64,000 nucleotides of DNA from Runella rosea (lineage in GTDB: Bacteria > Bacteroidota > Bacteroidia > Cytophagales > Spirosomataceae), in assembly GCF_003325355.1 (NCBI RefSeq), contig NZ_CP030850.1, forward strand, positions 2,232,001 through 2,296,000, written 5' to 3'. Positions 7,421-17,009 of the stretch are shown here, piece by piece. The notes beneath the pieces are model-generated. The model saw only the letters and a list, made by a program, of their open reading frames with translations. It was not told the origin of the DNA and did no database searches. A program made the translations under genes and the position numbers. Every line of letters starts with the position of its first letter. Positions within the stretch are counted from its first letter, which is position 1.

Positions 7421-10400
7421 ATGAAAGCTGATGAAAAAGTGTTGTCCACCAATTTGTTCCCTGTAGTGGGTATTGGCGCATCAGCAGGCGGATTGGAGGC
7501 CTTCCGAAAATTACTCAAAGCCATTCCCGAAAAATCAGGAATCGCCTACGTACTCGTGCAGCATTTAGCCCCCAATCACGAAAGCCTGCTGCCTGATTTA
7601 CTACAAAAAGTAACAAGCATTCCCGTCGTAGAAATCTCCGACGACATTAAGGTGGAGCCTGACCATATTTATATTTTGCCCAGCAATAAGATGCTGGTGG
7701 CCAACGACGGAATATTGCAATTGAGTCCGCGCGTAACCCAAAAAAACGAGCTCAATCTCCCCATTGACATTTTTTTCACCTCTCTGGCTGAAGTCCACCA
7801 AAGCCACGCCATCGGCGTTGTGTTGTCGGGCACGGGCAGCGACGGCACGGGGGGGCTGAAGGCCATTAAAGACCACGGAGGCATCACGTTTGCGCAGGAT
7901 GAAGCATCGGCCGCCTATGAGGGTATGCCCAAAAGCGCCGTACAGGCCGGGGTGGTTGATTTTATTCTACCGCCCGACGAAATCCCCCAAAAACTGTTGG
8001 ACATCATTCGGATTCTTCGCTCAGACACCGCCCAAGACCCCAATGCCGAAGAAACTGAAAAGGAGGTGGTCAAACAAATCCTTACAGTACTGCGCATCCG
8101 GAAAGGAACTGATTTTACGTATTATAAACAAACGACCGTCCGCCGCCGAATCCTGCGCCGAATGGCCATTAACAAAAATGAAGATACCGCCGCCTATTTG
8201 GTTTTGTTAAAGGACAACAAACAGGAACAAGATGCTTTATACCAAGATTTATTGATTCCCGTCACCTCTTTTTTTCGAGACCCGCAGGTATTTGATTATT
8301 TATGCGAAACGGTTTTTCCGCTTATTTTGAAAAACAAAAGCGCGGGAGAACCCATTCGTATATGGGTAGCGGGTTGCAGCACCGGACAAGAAGCCTACTC
8401 AATGGCCATGTGTTTGGCCGAGTTTTTGGGCAATACAACCGAGCGCGTCCAGCTCTTTGCCAGCGATTTGAGTGACCCTGCCATTGCCAAAGCGCGTATT
8501 GGTACCTATTCCAAAAGTGAAGTGGAAAGTCTAACCGCCGAACGCTTGCAAAAATTTTTCCTCAAAAAAAACGGCAACTACCAAATCAATAAATCTGTGC
8601 GGGATATGTGCGTGTTTGCTACGCACAATTTTTTAAAGGATCCACCTTTCAGCAAAATGGATTTAATCAGCTGCCGCAATGTGATGATTTACCTCGAACC
8701 TTACCTTCAAAAAAAGGCATTTACTACATTTCATTATTCATTAAACCCCAAAGGATATTTATTGCTCGGCAAATTGGAAACGGTCGGCAATGTACCTGAC
8801 CTTTTTTCAATCGCCGCCAAAGACGATAAGGTATTTACTCGCAAAGAAGGCCCTGGCCGGTTTATGCCAATGGCTGGCCAACGGAGCGAGTTGAATCTGA
8901 GTTTTGGTACTTCCAAAAACGAAAACATGCGCACCGATTTTCAAAAAATAGCCGACGATCTTATTCTCAGTCGGTATACGCCCGCCGGAGTGGTCATCAA
9001 TGAAGACATGGACATTGTGCATTTTCGCGGCATTACTGGTCCCTATTTAGAACAGACATCTGGCAAACCTACCCATAATTTGTTACTTCTGGCCAAACAC
9101 GGGCTGGCGTTTGAGCTGCGCAATTTGCTCTACAAAGCAAAAAAAGACAATGCTCGGGTAATCAAAGAAATTATCCCGTTTCGGGCAGATGGCAGCCTAC
9201 GTACCATTTCTATCGAAATTTTACCCCTGCCAGGTACGCCTGAACCTCACTATTTGATTCTTTTTCACGAGACAAATGCCGTTGACCCGCTCCCTCCGAC
9301 AGGCCGCCCCAAGAAAGCGACAAAATCAGCATTGGACGATAAAGACCTTCGCATTCGGCAATTTGAGCAGGAGCTCATCCAAACCCGCGAAGATATGCGC
9401 GCCATTACGCAAGACCAAGAGGCCTTGAGCGAAGAACTTCAAAGCGCCAACGAAGAATTATTGAGCGGCAACGAAGAGTTGCAAAGCCTCAACGAAGAAT
9501 TGGAAACGGGTAAAGAAGAACTCCAAAGCACCAACGAAGAGCTGACGGTGGTCAACCGCGAACTGAGCAGCCTGAATGAGCAGATAACGAACGCCCGAGA
9601 TTATGCCGAAGGTATCATTGCCACCATACGCGAGCCCCTGCTGGTGCTGGATAAAAACCTGCGGGTAAAAACCGCCAACCTTTCCTATTATAATGCCTTC
9701 AAGGTAAACACCGCCGACACCGAGGGTAAATTAATCTACGAAACAGGCCACAAAGACTGGGATATACCCGTCCTGAAAGAACTGCTTGAAAATATTCTTC
9801 CCGAAAAATCAACCTTTGATAACTTAGAGTTAACGCATACATTTTATAATATTGGCGAGCGGCGAATGCGGCTGAATGCCCGCGAAATAAAAGCGGGAAA
9901 TTCGGAGAAATTAATCCTGCTCGCGATTGAAGATATTACCGAGCAAGCCCGCGCCGAAGAAGCACGGATAGAAATCCAAAAACGCTACCAATTCATCACC
10001 AATTCGATTCCACAAAAAGTATGGGCAACCGATGAAGAAGGCAATCTCAACTTTTTTAATGACGTTTGGCTCGACTATACCGGGCTTTCGGTGGATGAAC
10101 TTAAAGAGTGGGGATGGAAAAAAATAATCCACCCCGACGAGTGGGAAGAATACAAAAGCAAGTGGCAGCACTCGCTTGCTACTGGTACTGAATTTGAACT
10201 CGAACACCGATTATTGAATAAGGAAGGAGAATACCGGTGGCATTTGAGCCGGGGACTGGCCTACAAAGCCGACAACGGAAAACCAGCAATGCTGTGGGTA
10301 GGGACGCACACCGAAATTCAACAGCATAACAAACTAAAAGAAGACCTAAAAAAAGCCGTAGCCGAACGAACATCAGAATTGAAGGAGGCAAATGCAAGCC

Positions 10401-11143
10401 TCGTGGAAAAAAACAAAAGCCTTCAGAAACTTATCAAGGAGCTTGAATCTTTTACCTATGTATCAAGCCATGACCTACAGGAACCACTGCGTAAAATACA
10501 ACTACTAGCCCGGTATATCGACGACCACGAAAGCCAAAACTTAACCGCAGGCGGCAAAGATTATTTTAGACGCATCCTAAATTCTGCCGAGAGAATGCAA
10601 CAACTAATCAACGATTTGCTGTTGTTCACCCGATTTAATACTGAAGCCCGTAACTTTGAAAGTACAAATCTTCGCTCCATTGTTGAGGAGGTAGTGGCCG
10701 AAATGAGCGAAACCATCCAAGAAAAACACGCTACCATTGACGTAGCCCATCTCGGTTCGGCTGCCGTCATCACGTTTCAGTTTCGTCAACTCATGCAAAA
10801 TCTCATTGGCAATGCCCTTAAATTCTCAAATCCCAATCGCTCTCCCCACATACGGATAAAAAGCCGGGTTGTAAGCGGTGATAAATTGAAGAATGAAAAG
10901 CTTTTGCCCGAAAAAAAATATTGCCACATCACGGTCATCGACAATGGTATCGGCTTTGATCCCCAATACAGCGAACGAATATTTGAGGTCTTCCAACGCC
11001 TGCACGAACGTGAACAATACCAAGGTACGGGCATCGGGCTGGCAATTGTCAAAAAAATCGTTGAGAATCACAACGGAATCATCACGGCCACGGGCAGGCC
11101 AGGCAAAGGTGCCCAATTTAATATTTATATTCCAGCTTCCTAA
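7421..11143 (+). CDS. CheB-CheR-PAS-histidine kinase fusion protein
   Basis: I place the start at ATG 7421, 7 bases after the response-regulator stop; the frame is open upstream to 7331, but that start would overlap the regulator. 1240 residues. CheB methylesterase domain at about 13-190 with the triad visible: S21 (GIGASAGG), H48 (VQHLAP) and D141 (SGTGSDGTGG). CheR methyltransferase at about 210-470 with WVAGCSTGQEAYS as SAM site. Then a Glu-rich coiled coil with repeated NEEL units (about 665-730), two PAS domains, HisKA with H1017 (SSHDLQEPL) and an HATPase domain (IGNALKFSN; DNGIGF; GTGIGLAIVKK). No membrane segment, so it is cytoplasmic. Such fusions are thought to sense and adapt, but ligands are mostly unknown. 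Confidence 0.93.
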   Translation: MKADEKVLSTNLFPVVGIGASAGGLEAFRKLLKAIPEKSGIAYVLVQHLAPNHESLLPDLLQKVTSIPVVEISDDIKVEPDHIYILPSNKMLVANDGILQLSPRVTQKNELNLPIDIFFTSLAEVHQSHAIGVVLSGTGSDGTGGLKAIKDHGGITFAQDEASAAYEGMPKSAVQAGVVDFILPPDEIPQKLLDIIRILRSDTAQDPNAEETEKEVVKQILTVLRIRKGTDFTYYKQTTVRRRILRRMAINKNEDTAAYLVLLKDNKQEQDALYQDLLIPVTSFFRDPQVFDYLCETVFPLILKNKSAGEPIRIWVAGCSTGQEAYSMAMCLAEFLGNTTERVQLFASDLSDPAIAKARIGTYSKSEVESLTAERLQKFFLKKNGNYQINKSVRDMCVFATHNFLKDPPFSKMDLISCRNVMIYLEPYLQKKAFTTFHYSLNPKGYLLLGKLETVGNVPDLFSIAAKDDKVFTRKEGPGRFMPMAGQRSELNLSFGTSKNENMRTDFQKIADDLILSRYTPAGVVINEDMDIVHFRGITGPYLEQTSGKPTHNLLLLAKHGLAFELRNLLYKAKKDNARVIKEIIPFRADGSLRTISIEILPLPGTPEPHYLILFHETNAVDPLPPTGRPKKATKSALDDKDLRIRQFEQELIQTREDMRAITQDQEALSEELQSANEELLSGNEELQSLNEELETGKEELQSTNEELTVVNRELSSLNEQITNARDYAEGIIATIREPLLVLDKNLRVKTANLSYYNAFKVNTADTEGKLIYETGHKDWDIPVLKELLENILPEKSTFDNLELTHTFYNIGERRMRLNAREIKAGNSEKLILLAIEDITEQARAEEARIEIQKRYQFITNSIPQKVWATDEEGNLNFFNDVWLDYTGLSVDELKEWGWKKIIHPDEWEEYKSKWQHSLATGTEFELEHRLLNKEGEYRWHLSRGLAYKADNGKPAMLWVGTHTEIQQHNKLKEDLKKAVAERTSELKEANASLVEKNKSLQKLIKELESFTYVSSHDLQEPLRKIQLLARYIDDHESQNLTAGGKDYFRRILNSAERMQQLINDLLLFTRFNTEARNFESTNLRSIVEEVVAEMSETIQEKHATIDVAHLGSAAVITFQFRQLMQNLIGNALKFSNPNRSPHIRIKSRVVSGDKLKNEKLLPEKKYCHITVIDNGIGFDPQYSERIFEVFQRLHEREQYQGTGIGLAIVKKIVENHNGIITATGRPGKGAQFNIYIPAS

Positions 11144-11181
11144 AAAGCCATTCTTTTCGATTATGCTCCTTCTACGATGTT

Positions 11182-11553
11182 TCACTTTTTCGATTTAACG
11201 ACCCCATCCCCTTGCAGTTTACGACTGCGGGGCGTTTTCTTGAGTTTTAGTGTCAAAAGAACGCTTTTCATCCTACGCGACGGAGCAACGACAAACCCCG
11301 ATTTCATCACAATTGCCCCTTCTTTTACCTTGGAAATGTGCGTCTTATTGACCGAAACCCTTTTGTGTACCCTGGTAAGCGCCAAATGGGTCGTTATCCT
11401 TCCTAAATTGTGTGAGCTGAGAAGCCGCGTACCATCCATCAAGTAGATGTAGGTATAGTTAGAGGCAGAAGTGAGATACTCAACCTCTGGGGCCGAAATA
11501 AGTATATTATCAACAATCATATCAAGCAGGGTTTTGTGTGCTGTTATTATCAC
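11182..11553 (-). CDS. Stand-alone LytTR DNA-binding protein
   Basis: 123 residues. ILISAPEVEYLTSASNYTY, LSSHNLGRITTHL, RVHKRVSVNKTHISKV and VAPSRRMKSVL follow the LytTR fold from first strand to last. No receiver, membrane or sensor domain precedes it, so activity must be set by abundance, partners or a small ligand. The C-terminal 20 residues are strongly basic (LKLKKTPRSRKLQGDGVVKSKK region). It is the third gene on the minus strand after the polysaccharide synthase, 170 bases downstream of it, and converges with the hybrid kinase 38 bases away. It may regulate the synthase operon, but no target site was identified. Confidence 0.85.
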   Translation of the reverse strand: MIITAHKTLLDMIVDNILISAPEVEYLTSASNYTYIYLMDGTRLLSSHNLGRITTHLALTRVHKRVSVNKTHISKVKEGAIVMKSGFVVAPSRRMKSVLLTLKLKKTPRSRKLQGDGVVKSKK

Positions 11554-11723
11554 TAAACCCGTGCCAGCCCCTTATCAAAATATTGCACTCATCACTGCAA
11601 ATAGTTTTTATGTCCGCCTGCAAAGAACAAACCCACTATGTATCAAGCTAATAGACATAAAAGAGTCCATCAAAAAAATCGAACAACGATTTGTGTTATT
11701 TAGTGTATTTACTGTGTAATACA

Positions 11724-14700
11724 CTAAAGACTTCCGTCCATGGGGCGTTTTTTATTGACAACCAAGGGTGTATTTAAGGTTGTTTGGAGCACATCAACAA
11801 CCGTCGACCCCGCAACAACGTAAAGATAAAGTCGATACATTGAAGGGTTTTCGGGAATTTTGACCTGTATTTTGGGGTCATTGCCGAGTTCTTTCATGGA
11901 CAATGCCTGCTCAAACCGACCGATTTGAACCAATTTCCACTCAAACTGTACGTTTGCCGAGAGTGAATCGGCCAAGTACCATTGATATTCTTTGTGTACC
12001 AAGGCATGATACGTAAGCGTAGTAGCGGGAATGGTTGCCAATGCAGGTTTTAAGATTTTCACTATCGGCGGCGGTGCGGGGGCTTTGGTACCTTTCCAGA
12101 GATGTCGCAGCTGCATAAAGGACGTTTTTTGTCGTCGTCGAAAATCCTTTATTCCGTCAAAATTGACCAATCCACTATTAAATACGTCTTGCCAATTGGT
12201 AATAAATACCCCCGTTTTTTGGGGTTTAAACGCGGCATATTGAGCCACTGTTATACTCCTGAAAAAATACGGAACGCTTAGTTCTTCTAGCAAACTCAAA
12301 TCAGCCACTGGAGATGCCTTCACTTTGATGCCGAATGCATCCACCTCGGGCATCAGTCGGTGCATTTGATGAACTGTTTTGGGTAAATCATCCGCTAACG
12401 TGACATCAATCGTAACTGATCGGGACGGGTCAATTTGCTTGATACTACGCACCAGATTTTTAACAAAAAACAGGTACGCATCTCGCTGAATAATCAAATC
12501 AGGTTTGAAATACCGAAACTGAAGTTCTTGAAAAACGGCGTTACCGATGTTCCAGCCAATGATATTTTTGTTGTCTTTGTACGAACTAACCACCGCAAGA
12601 ATATCTATCCTGGCTTGTTCCAATTTATTTTTTTCTTCCACAAAATCGAGGTGGTCATCAATCCAAAAACTAAAATTCACCTTCATGCCTGTTTCCTCGG
12701 CGGCCCGGATGATATTTCGGTCGTAGATGCCCGGGCCGCTGTGTTTGATGGTGTTGATACCGAGGGTTTTCATTTCGTAAAAATCCTCCAACAATTCACC
12801 CATTCTGAGAGGATTCGGGCTCTTAACCCAATCTTGGGCTTTGGTATAATTGATGCCTCTAGTTCCTACAAAAAAAGCACTTTGGGTCGTTGTTAAAGCT
12901 ATATTTTTGGGGGCCGTCCCATACGATGTCAGGAGTTTGGGTATAGGCTCAATCTCTGTTTTCTTAAATCTGTTTTGCGCCCTCACCAACCTGCCCGACT
13001 CATCGGTTAGGTCGTTGATACGTCGGAGCCGGCCAAATGGCCCTGCCGTTCTGCCAGAAATGACCACGGCTTTGATTTCAGAAAATGAAGTGCGGATTGA
13101 TTTAGCCTCTTTGTCGGACAACGACTGGTTGTCGTTTTCTACCAACATCACGGGCATTCCTGATTGAAAAACGGGATGTTTATGAAAAGCCCAATATTGC
13201 TTTTTGATGGGTAAAGAACCACGGTCTTCGTTTAGGCTACTGACGGCCATCCAATCAACGTACTGACGGCCCGGAAAATAGGGGTCGATGGATTCGGGCG
13301 TACCTGGATTCCACACCCAAATCACCCGGTACAATCCCTGATTGCGAAAAAAATCATGCATGTATTTCCAGGCGGCCTTAAACACCTCGGGAGTGTTGGG
13401 CGCGGGATTCGGCAGTTTGCCAACTTCGGGGGCAAAGCGGATAAAAACAGGGCGATTCAGCGCTTTAAACTGACGGCAGAACTGCAAAAGATACGCATCC
13501 TCCTTTCCGTTTGTGATTAGCTCAAAAACGCTGGCGTAGTCAGAAAGGCGCGAAGGAAGTACCCACGTAATCATGGGCAAAGAGCCGTTACGGTATACAG
13601 AATCTAAAGTACGGGTAGGCAAATAGCCATTGGCCCACCGAACATGAAAAGCAAGGATGTCAAAATGGGTTTTATTCTCCCCGCTCAAGGGGAAAGCCGT
13701 GCCCATGGTATTGACCGACCGGGCGTCGATTCCCGTCAAAAAAAAGTTTACCCGATGGTCTTTGTAAATCGTCGGAGGCAGTCCTTTCTGTCGGAACTGA
13801 ACCATGTAAATAATAGGACAGGTCAAAAGGATTGATAACAATAAAGGTGTACGTCTGACAACGGTGTAAATACGACGCCTGATAATCCAGAAATGCCCCT
13901 TTGCTTCCCGAAGAAACAGCAACCCGATGTTCAGCCGTTTATACCGAACGGCCAAGATTCGAAACTGGGGCTGTCTGCTTATCAAAACGGTAAAACCCAT
14001 AAACATGGCATTCAGCCCCGCAAATACCGACATACTCAGGTTGTAGGGGTTCCAGTCGGTATACAATCCATAACAAATAGAAAATAGGGACAAGAACAAA
14101 ATGACGAGATTAGGGATATTTAAAGGCCAGTTATTTGCCTCTTTTCCATCTTTGGGTGTGGGTACGTAAGGGACTTTTACCCCAAACAGGGTATACAAAA
14201 AACCCAGAATAAATACCCACCAAGTGCCAATCATTAAAAGCCCGCCTATTACATGAAAACCCCGCTCGGTATCTTCCATCACCCACCATTGTACAAATTG
14301 CCTGATAAGAACGACTACGGTTAGGAAAGGTAAGGCGATTAGACCAAAGTCCGTAATGTCCATCTTCATCGGACTAGTATGAAAGCATAGCGAGAGAATG
14401 GGAATCAAAAAATTGAGGAAGAATATAATCCCCGAAAGATAATGAAGCGGAATCAGCGCATAATGAATCTTCTGGCGCAGGGTGAATTGCGTAAACAACT
14501 TGGGATAGACAGTGACCAACAAATCAAACACCCCCCGCGACCATTTCAGTTGTTGTTTATAATACGCCGACAAGGTAGAAGGCACCAGCCCTCGGGCCAG
14601 CACAGCAGGCACATAGACTGATTTCCAACCCTTTGCATGGAGCCGCATGGCAGTGTGCATATCCTCGGCAAGGCCAGCGGCGTGGCCTCCGATGGATTCC

Positions 14701-15440
14701 AGCGCCGCACGCCGGAAGGTACAGTTAGCCCCAATGGCCATTACGGTTCCGTAGTGGTTCATGGTCATCATCATCGGGCCATAAAACTGGTAGGTCTGCT
14801 GCGCGGCACCCTTGGCGATTAAGCTCTCCTCGCTGTTTTTATAGGCCTGCACAATCTGGACAAACCCAATGGCAGGATCATTAAAATGCGACACAATCGG
14901 GTCCAGAAAATCGGCAGAAGGTACATGGTCGGGGTCCAAAACAACGCAAAGCTCCCCCGATGATTGGCGCAAGGCATTATTGATATTACCCGCCTTGGCA
15001 TTCTTTTTCTCAAGTCGAGTAACGTGATGTACCCCCAACTGTGCACAAAGACGCTTGAGGTACGGGTCGTCTGCTTCGTCGCACAGGTAAGTAGTGTGCG
15101 GATAGGTTATGGCAACAATAGCCCGCAGGGTTTCCTCAATCATTTCATAAGGCTCCCCCGCACAAAAGGTGGTAAAAATATCGACAGTATAGGTTTTATT
15201 GACGGGCGGCTCTTTCGGAATTGTGATACTAAAATAGTGGTACCATTCGTAAAGAATGGTGAGACAGGTAAAAAAGAAAGCCGTCATCAACATCACGTAC
15301 AGCGCACCATTTCCCCGAACGCCCCCCCCCAACAGCTTAGTCATAAAAAATACCATCGACACTAACCCTAAAAGAATCATGAGCCTCAGGGTGAGCAATT
15401 CGCGTTTGGTGGGTGGTTTTATCAATAACCGATTTTTCAT
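11724..15440 (-). CDS. Processive GT2 synthase fused to GH26-like and inactive GH-like domains
   Basis: 1238 residues. Residues 20-70 hold two membrane helices. The GT2 domain (about 84-310) is of cellulose/hyaluronan-synthase type: D121, DPD at 169-171, ED at 259-260 and QQLKW at 296-300 (a Lys variant of Q-x-x-R-W). About five more helices follow to 550, with no PilZ domain. Residues 560-810 resemble GH26: FIRFAPEVG supplies E672, WVWNPGTPE...FPGRQYVDW the family signature, and VMLVEND E768 at the nucleophile position. Residues 855-1110 form a second TIM barrel in which the acid/base motif reads NIGNA (A968) instead of GNE, so it is probably inactive. The start overlaps the end of the upstream glycosidase gene by 4 bases. 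Inferred role: synthesis and export of a beta-glycan with editing outside the membrane. Confidence 0.85.
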   Translation of the reverse strand: MKNRLLIKPPTKRELLTLRLMILLGLVSMVFFMTKLLGGGVRGNGALYVMLMTAFFFTCLTILYEWYHYFSITIPKEPPVNKTYTVDIFTTFCAGEPYEMIEETLRAIVAITYPHTTYLCDEADDPYLKRLCAQLGVHHVTRLEKKNAKAGNINNALRQSSGELCVVLDPDHVPSADFLDPIVSHFNDPAIGFVQIVQAYKNSEESLIAKGAAQQTYQFYGPMMMTMNHYGTVMAIGANCTFRRAALESIGGHAAGLAEDMHTAMRLHAKGWKSVYVPAVLARGLVPSTLSAYYKQQLKWSRGVFDLLVTVYPKLFTQFTLRQKIHYALIPLHYLSGIIFFLNFLIPILSLCFHTSPMKMDITDFGLIALPFLTVVVLIRQFVQWWVMEDTERGFHVIGGLLMIGTWWVFILGFLYTLFGVKVPYVPTPKDGKEANNWPLNIPNLVILFLSLFSICYGLYTDWNPYNLSMSVFAGLNAMFMGFTVLISRQPQFRILAVRYKRLNIGLLFLREAKGHFWIIRRRIYTVVRRTPLLLSILLTCPIIYMVQFRQKGLPPTIYKDHRVNFFLTGIDARSVNTMGTAFPLSGENKTHFDILAFHVRWANGYLPTRTLDSVYRNGSLPMITWVLPSRLSDYASVFELITNGKEDAYLLQFCRQFKALNRPVFIRFAPEVGKLPNPAPNTPEVFKAAWKYMHDFFRNQGLYRVIWVWNPGTPESIDPYFPGRQYVDWMAVSSLNEDRGSLPIKKQYWAFHKHPVFQSGMPVMLVENDNQSLSDKEAKSIRTSFSEIKAVVISGRTAGPFGRLRRINDLTDESGRLVRAQNRFKKTEIEPIPKLLTSYGTAPKNIALTTTQSAFFVGTRGINYTKAQDWVKSPNPLRMGELLEDFYEMKTLGINTIKHSGPGIYDRNIIRAAEETGMKVNFSFWIDDHLDFVEEKNKLEQARIDILAVVSSYKDNKNIIGWNIGNAVFQELQFRYFKPDLIIQRDAYLFFVKNLVRSIKQIDPSRSVTIDVTLADDLPKTVHQMHRLMPEVDAFGIKVKASPVADLSLLEELSVPYFFRSITVAQYAAFKPQKTGVFITNWQDVFNSGLVNFDGIKDFRRRQKTSFMQLRHLWKGTKAPAPPPIVKILKPALATIPATTLTYHALVHKEYQWYLADSLSANVQFEWKLVQIGRFEQALSMKELGNDPKIQVKIPENPSMYRLYLYVVAGSTVVDVLQTTLNTPLVVNKKRPMDGSL

Positions 15441-16768
15441 GGCGGACCAACGACGTAAAAAGGAATATTACAGGTAGCAAAATTTCCCCGATTGTTATAA
15501 ATGGTGGCAAAAATCCGGTAGGGGCCTTCCTCTTCGGGAGCCGTAAAAGCAACTTTGAGCTCCGTCGAGTTTTTGTTTAGTTGGGGCAACGGCGTGAGTT
15601 TTTTTGTATTGGCCTGATTGTTTATTCGCAGCCAATCTTCTTTGAACAACTGCCACTTTATTGTTTTAATACTTCCGCCCAATGAATCCACAAATATCTC
15701 CGCCGTAGACGGGGCATTGGCCGTAAGCAAAATATTATCTTTGGCCTTCTTTGAATTAAGCAACATGGTTTTGACCGTGGGAAATTCGTGTTTATAAGTT
15801 TTCCCCGTCCACTGGAATTTCATTCTACCCACGGTTTCGGAGTGGGCACCCCCTTCATCAAAAAGGCTAAACCATGTATGCGTTCCTTCTTGTTTATGCC
15901 CCCAATAAAACAAACATGAACCTAAAAAACGAGAATCTTCGACAGGCATATACTGCTGGTAGCGAGTCAGGCATCGCGCAGCTTTTTCGGTAGAAGTAGG
16001 TTCTAGATACGCTCCCCAAGCGGTTTGTTTGGTTCCTTCCCATGGGCCGTCGATCCCCCACTCCGACAGTAGAAAAGGGCCATTCCAAAACCATTTCATC
16101 CAATCCAAATCATCACGGAGCGTGTTTATTCGGTTATAAATATTGAATGAGATGATGTCGATATTGCATCGAACCACCAGATTCAGAATCGATTTTTTAT
16201 CAAAATTAAGGAGAACAGTCGTAATCGGATGGTCTGGATCATCCCGATGAATCATATCGACCAATCCGTTAAATACCTTGTAAAAGTTGTTGTAAGAGGG
16301 ATTGTACGGAAAACTGACCTCATTCCCGATTGACCACATCAGCAGGGCTGGGTGCTGCTTAAATCGGTTCACCACGGCGCTATAGTCTTTGTGCATTTGG
16401 GCCGCCCGCACTGGATTATTGAAAAAAGAAGTTTCGTGATAATCTGGAAGGTATAACCCCACAATCACGCTGAGGTTATTTGCCAGCGCACTATCCAGAA
16501 TCACGGCCAAGTTGGTGGTATCCCAAGTCCGCAGGGTATTACCGCCCGATTCTCTCAGAACCGAGCAATACGAATATCCCGAAGCACCATTGATAAAAAA
16601 AGGCTTTCCGTCTTTGAGTAAGGCATACTTACCGTTTTTCTTTTCAACGTACACTTTTCGGCGACTCTTACCATTTTCGGCTTCTTTACACCCATTCAGT
16701 ACAGAAATAATTAGCGCAAAAAAACCAAGTTTGAAAATAAAAAAGTAGTTTCTTTTTGGGAAAACCAT
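15437..16768 (-). CDS. Lipoprotein glycoside hydrolase, GH2/GH5-like TIM barrel
   Basis: 443 residues. A signal peptide ends in the lipobox LNGC (C27). The (beta/alpha)8 domain spans about 40-330: GGNTLRTWD near 75-83, the acid/base Glu in SIGNEVSF (E150) and the nucleophile Glu in LLSEWGID (E236), both present, as in GH2 C-terminal or GH5 clan A enzymes. An Ig-like C-terminal domain (about 335-440) follows. The stop overlaps the start of the GT2 fusion gene (ATGA), so the pair is translationally coupled. As an anchored hydrolase next to a polysaccharide synthase it may trim or release the polymer, as BcsZ does for cellulose. Substrate unknown. Confidence 0.85.
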   Translation of the reverse strand: MVFPKRNYFFIFKLGFFALIISVLNGCKEAENGKSRRKVYVEKKNGKYALLKDGKPFFINGASGYSYCSVLRESGGNTLRTWDTTNLAVILDSALANNLSVIVGLYLPDYHETSFFNNPVRAAQMHKDYSAVVNRFKQHPALLMWSIGNEVSFPYNPSYNNFYKVFNGLVDMIHRDDPDHPITTVLLNFDKKSILNLVVRCNIDIISFNIYNRINTLRDDLDWMKWFWNGPFLLSEWGIDGPWEGTKQTAWGAYLEPTSTEKAARCLTRYQQYMPVEDSRFLGSCLFYWGHKQEGTHTWFSLFDEGGAHSETVGRMKFQWTGKTYKHEFPTVKTMLLNSKKAKDNILLTANAPSTAEIFVDSLGGSIKTIKWQLFKEDWLRINNQANTKKLTPLPQLNKNSTELKVAFTAPEEEGPYRIFATIYNNRGNFATCNIPFYVVGPP

Positions 16769-17009
16769 TTGAAATATATCATAACGTTGAGTAAGTACAT
16801 ACGAACTTTAAAAAGCACTAAAGACAAACGATACTCTAAAAGAAAAATATCCTATAAAATTATTTACAGGCACAAGATATACCATTTTGAAGATTAATCA
16901 CAGAAAAAGTTATCAAGCGGTCAATAACCAAATACCTCATTACAAGCATAACATTTACCTCACAGAGCGGAAAATTACAATAAATATATACCAAAAAGAC
17001 AATTCATCT
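16769..17009. other. Intergenic region upstream of the polysaccharide operon
   Basis: 241 bases of AT-rich sequence between the end of the Asp-box gene and the start of the glycosidase-synthase operon. No convincing TAnnTTTG promoter, terminator or repeat was found. Confidence 0.4.
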
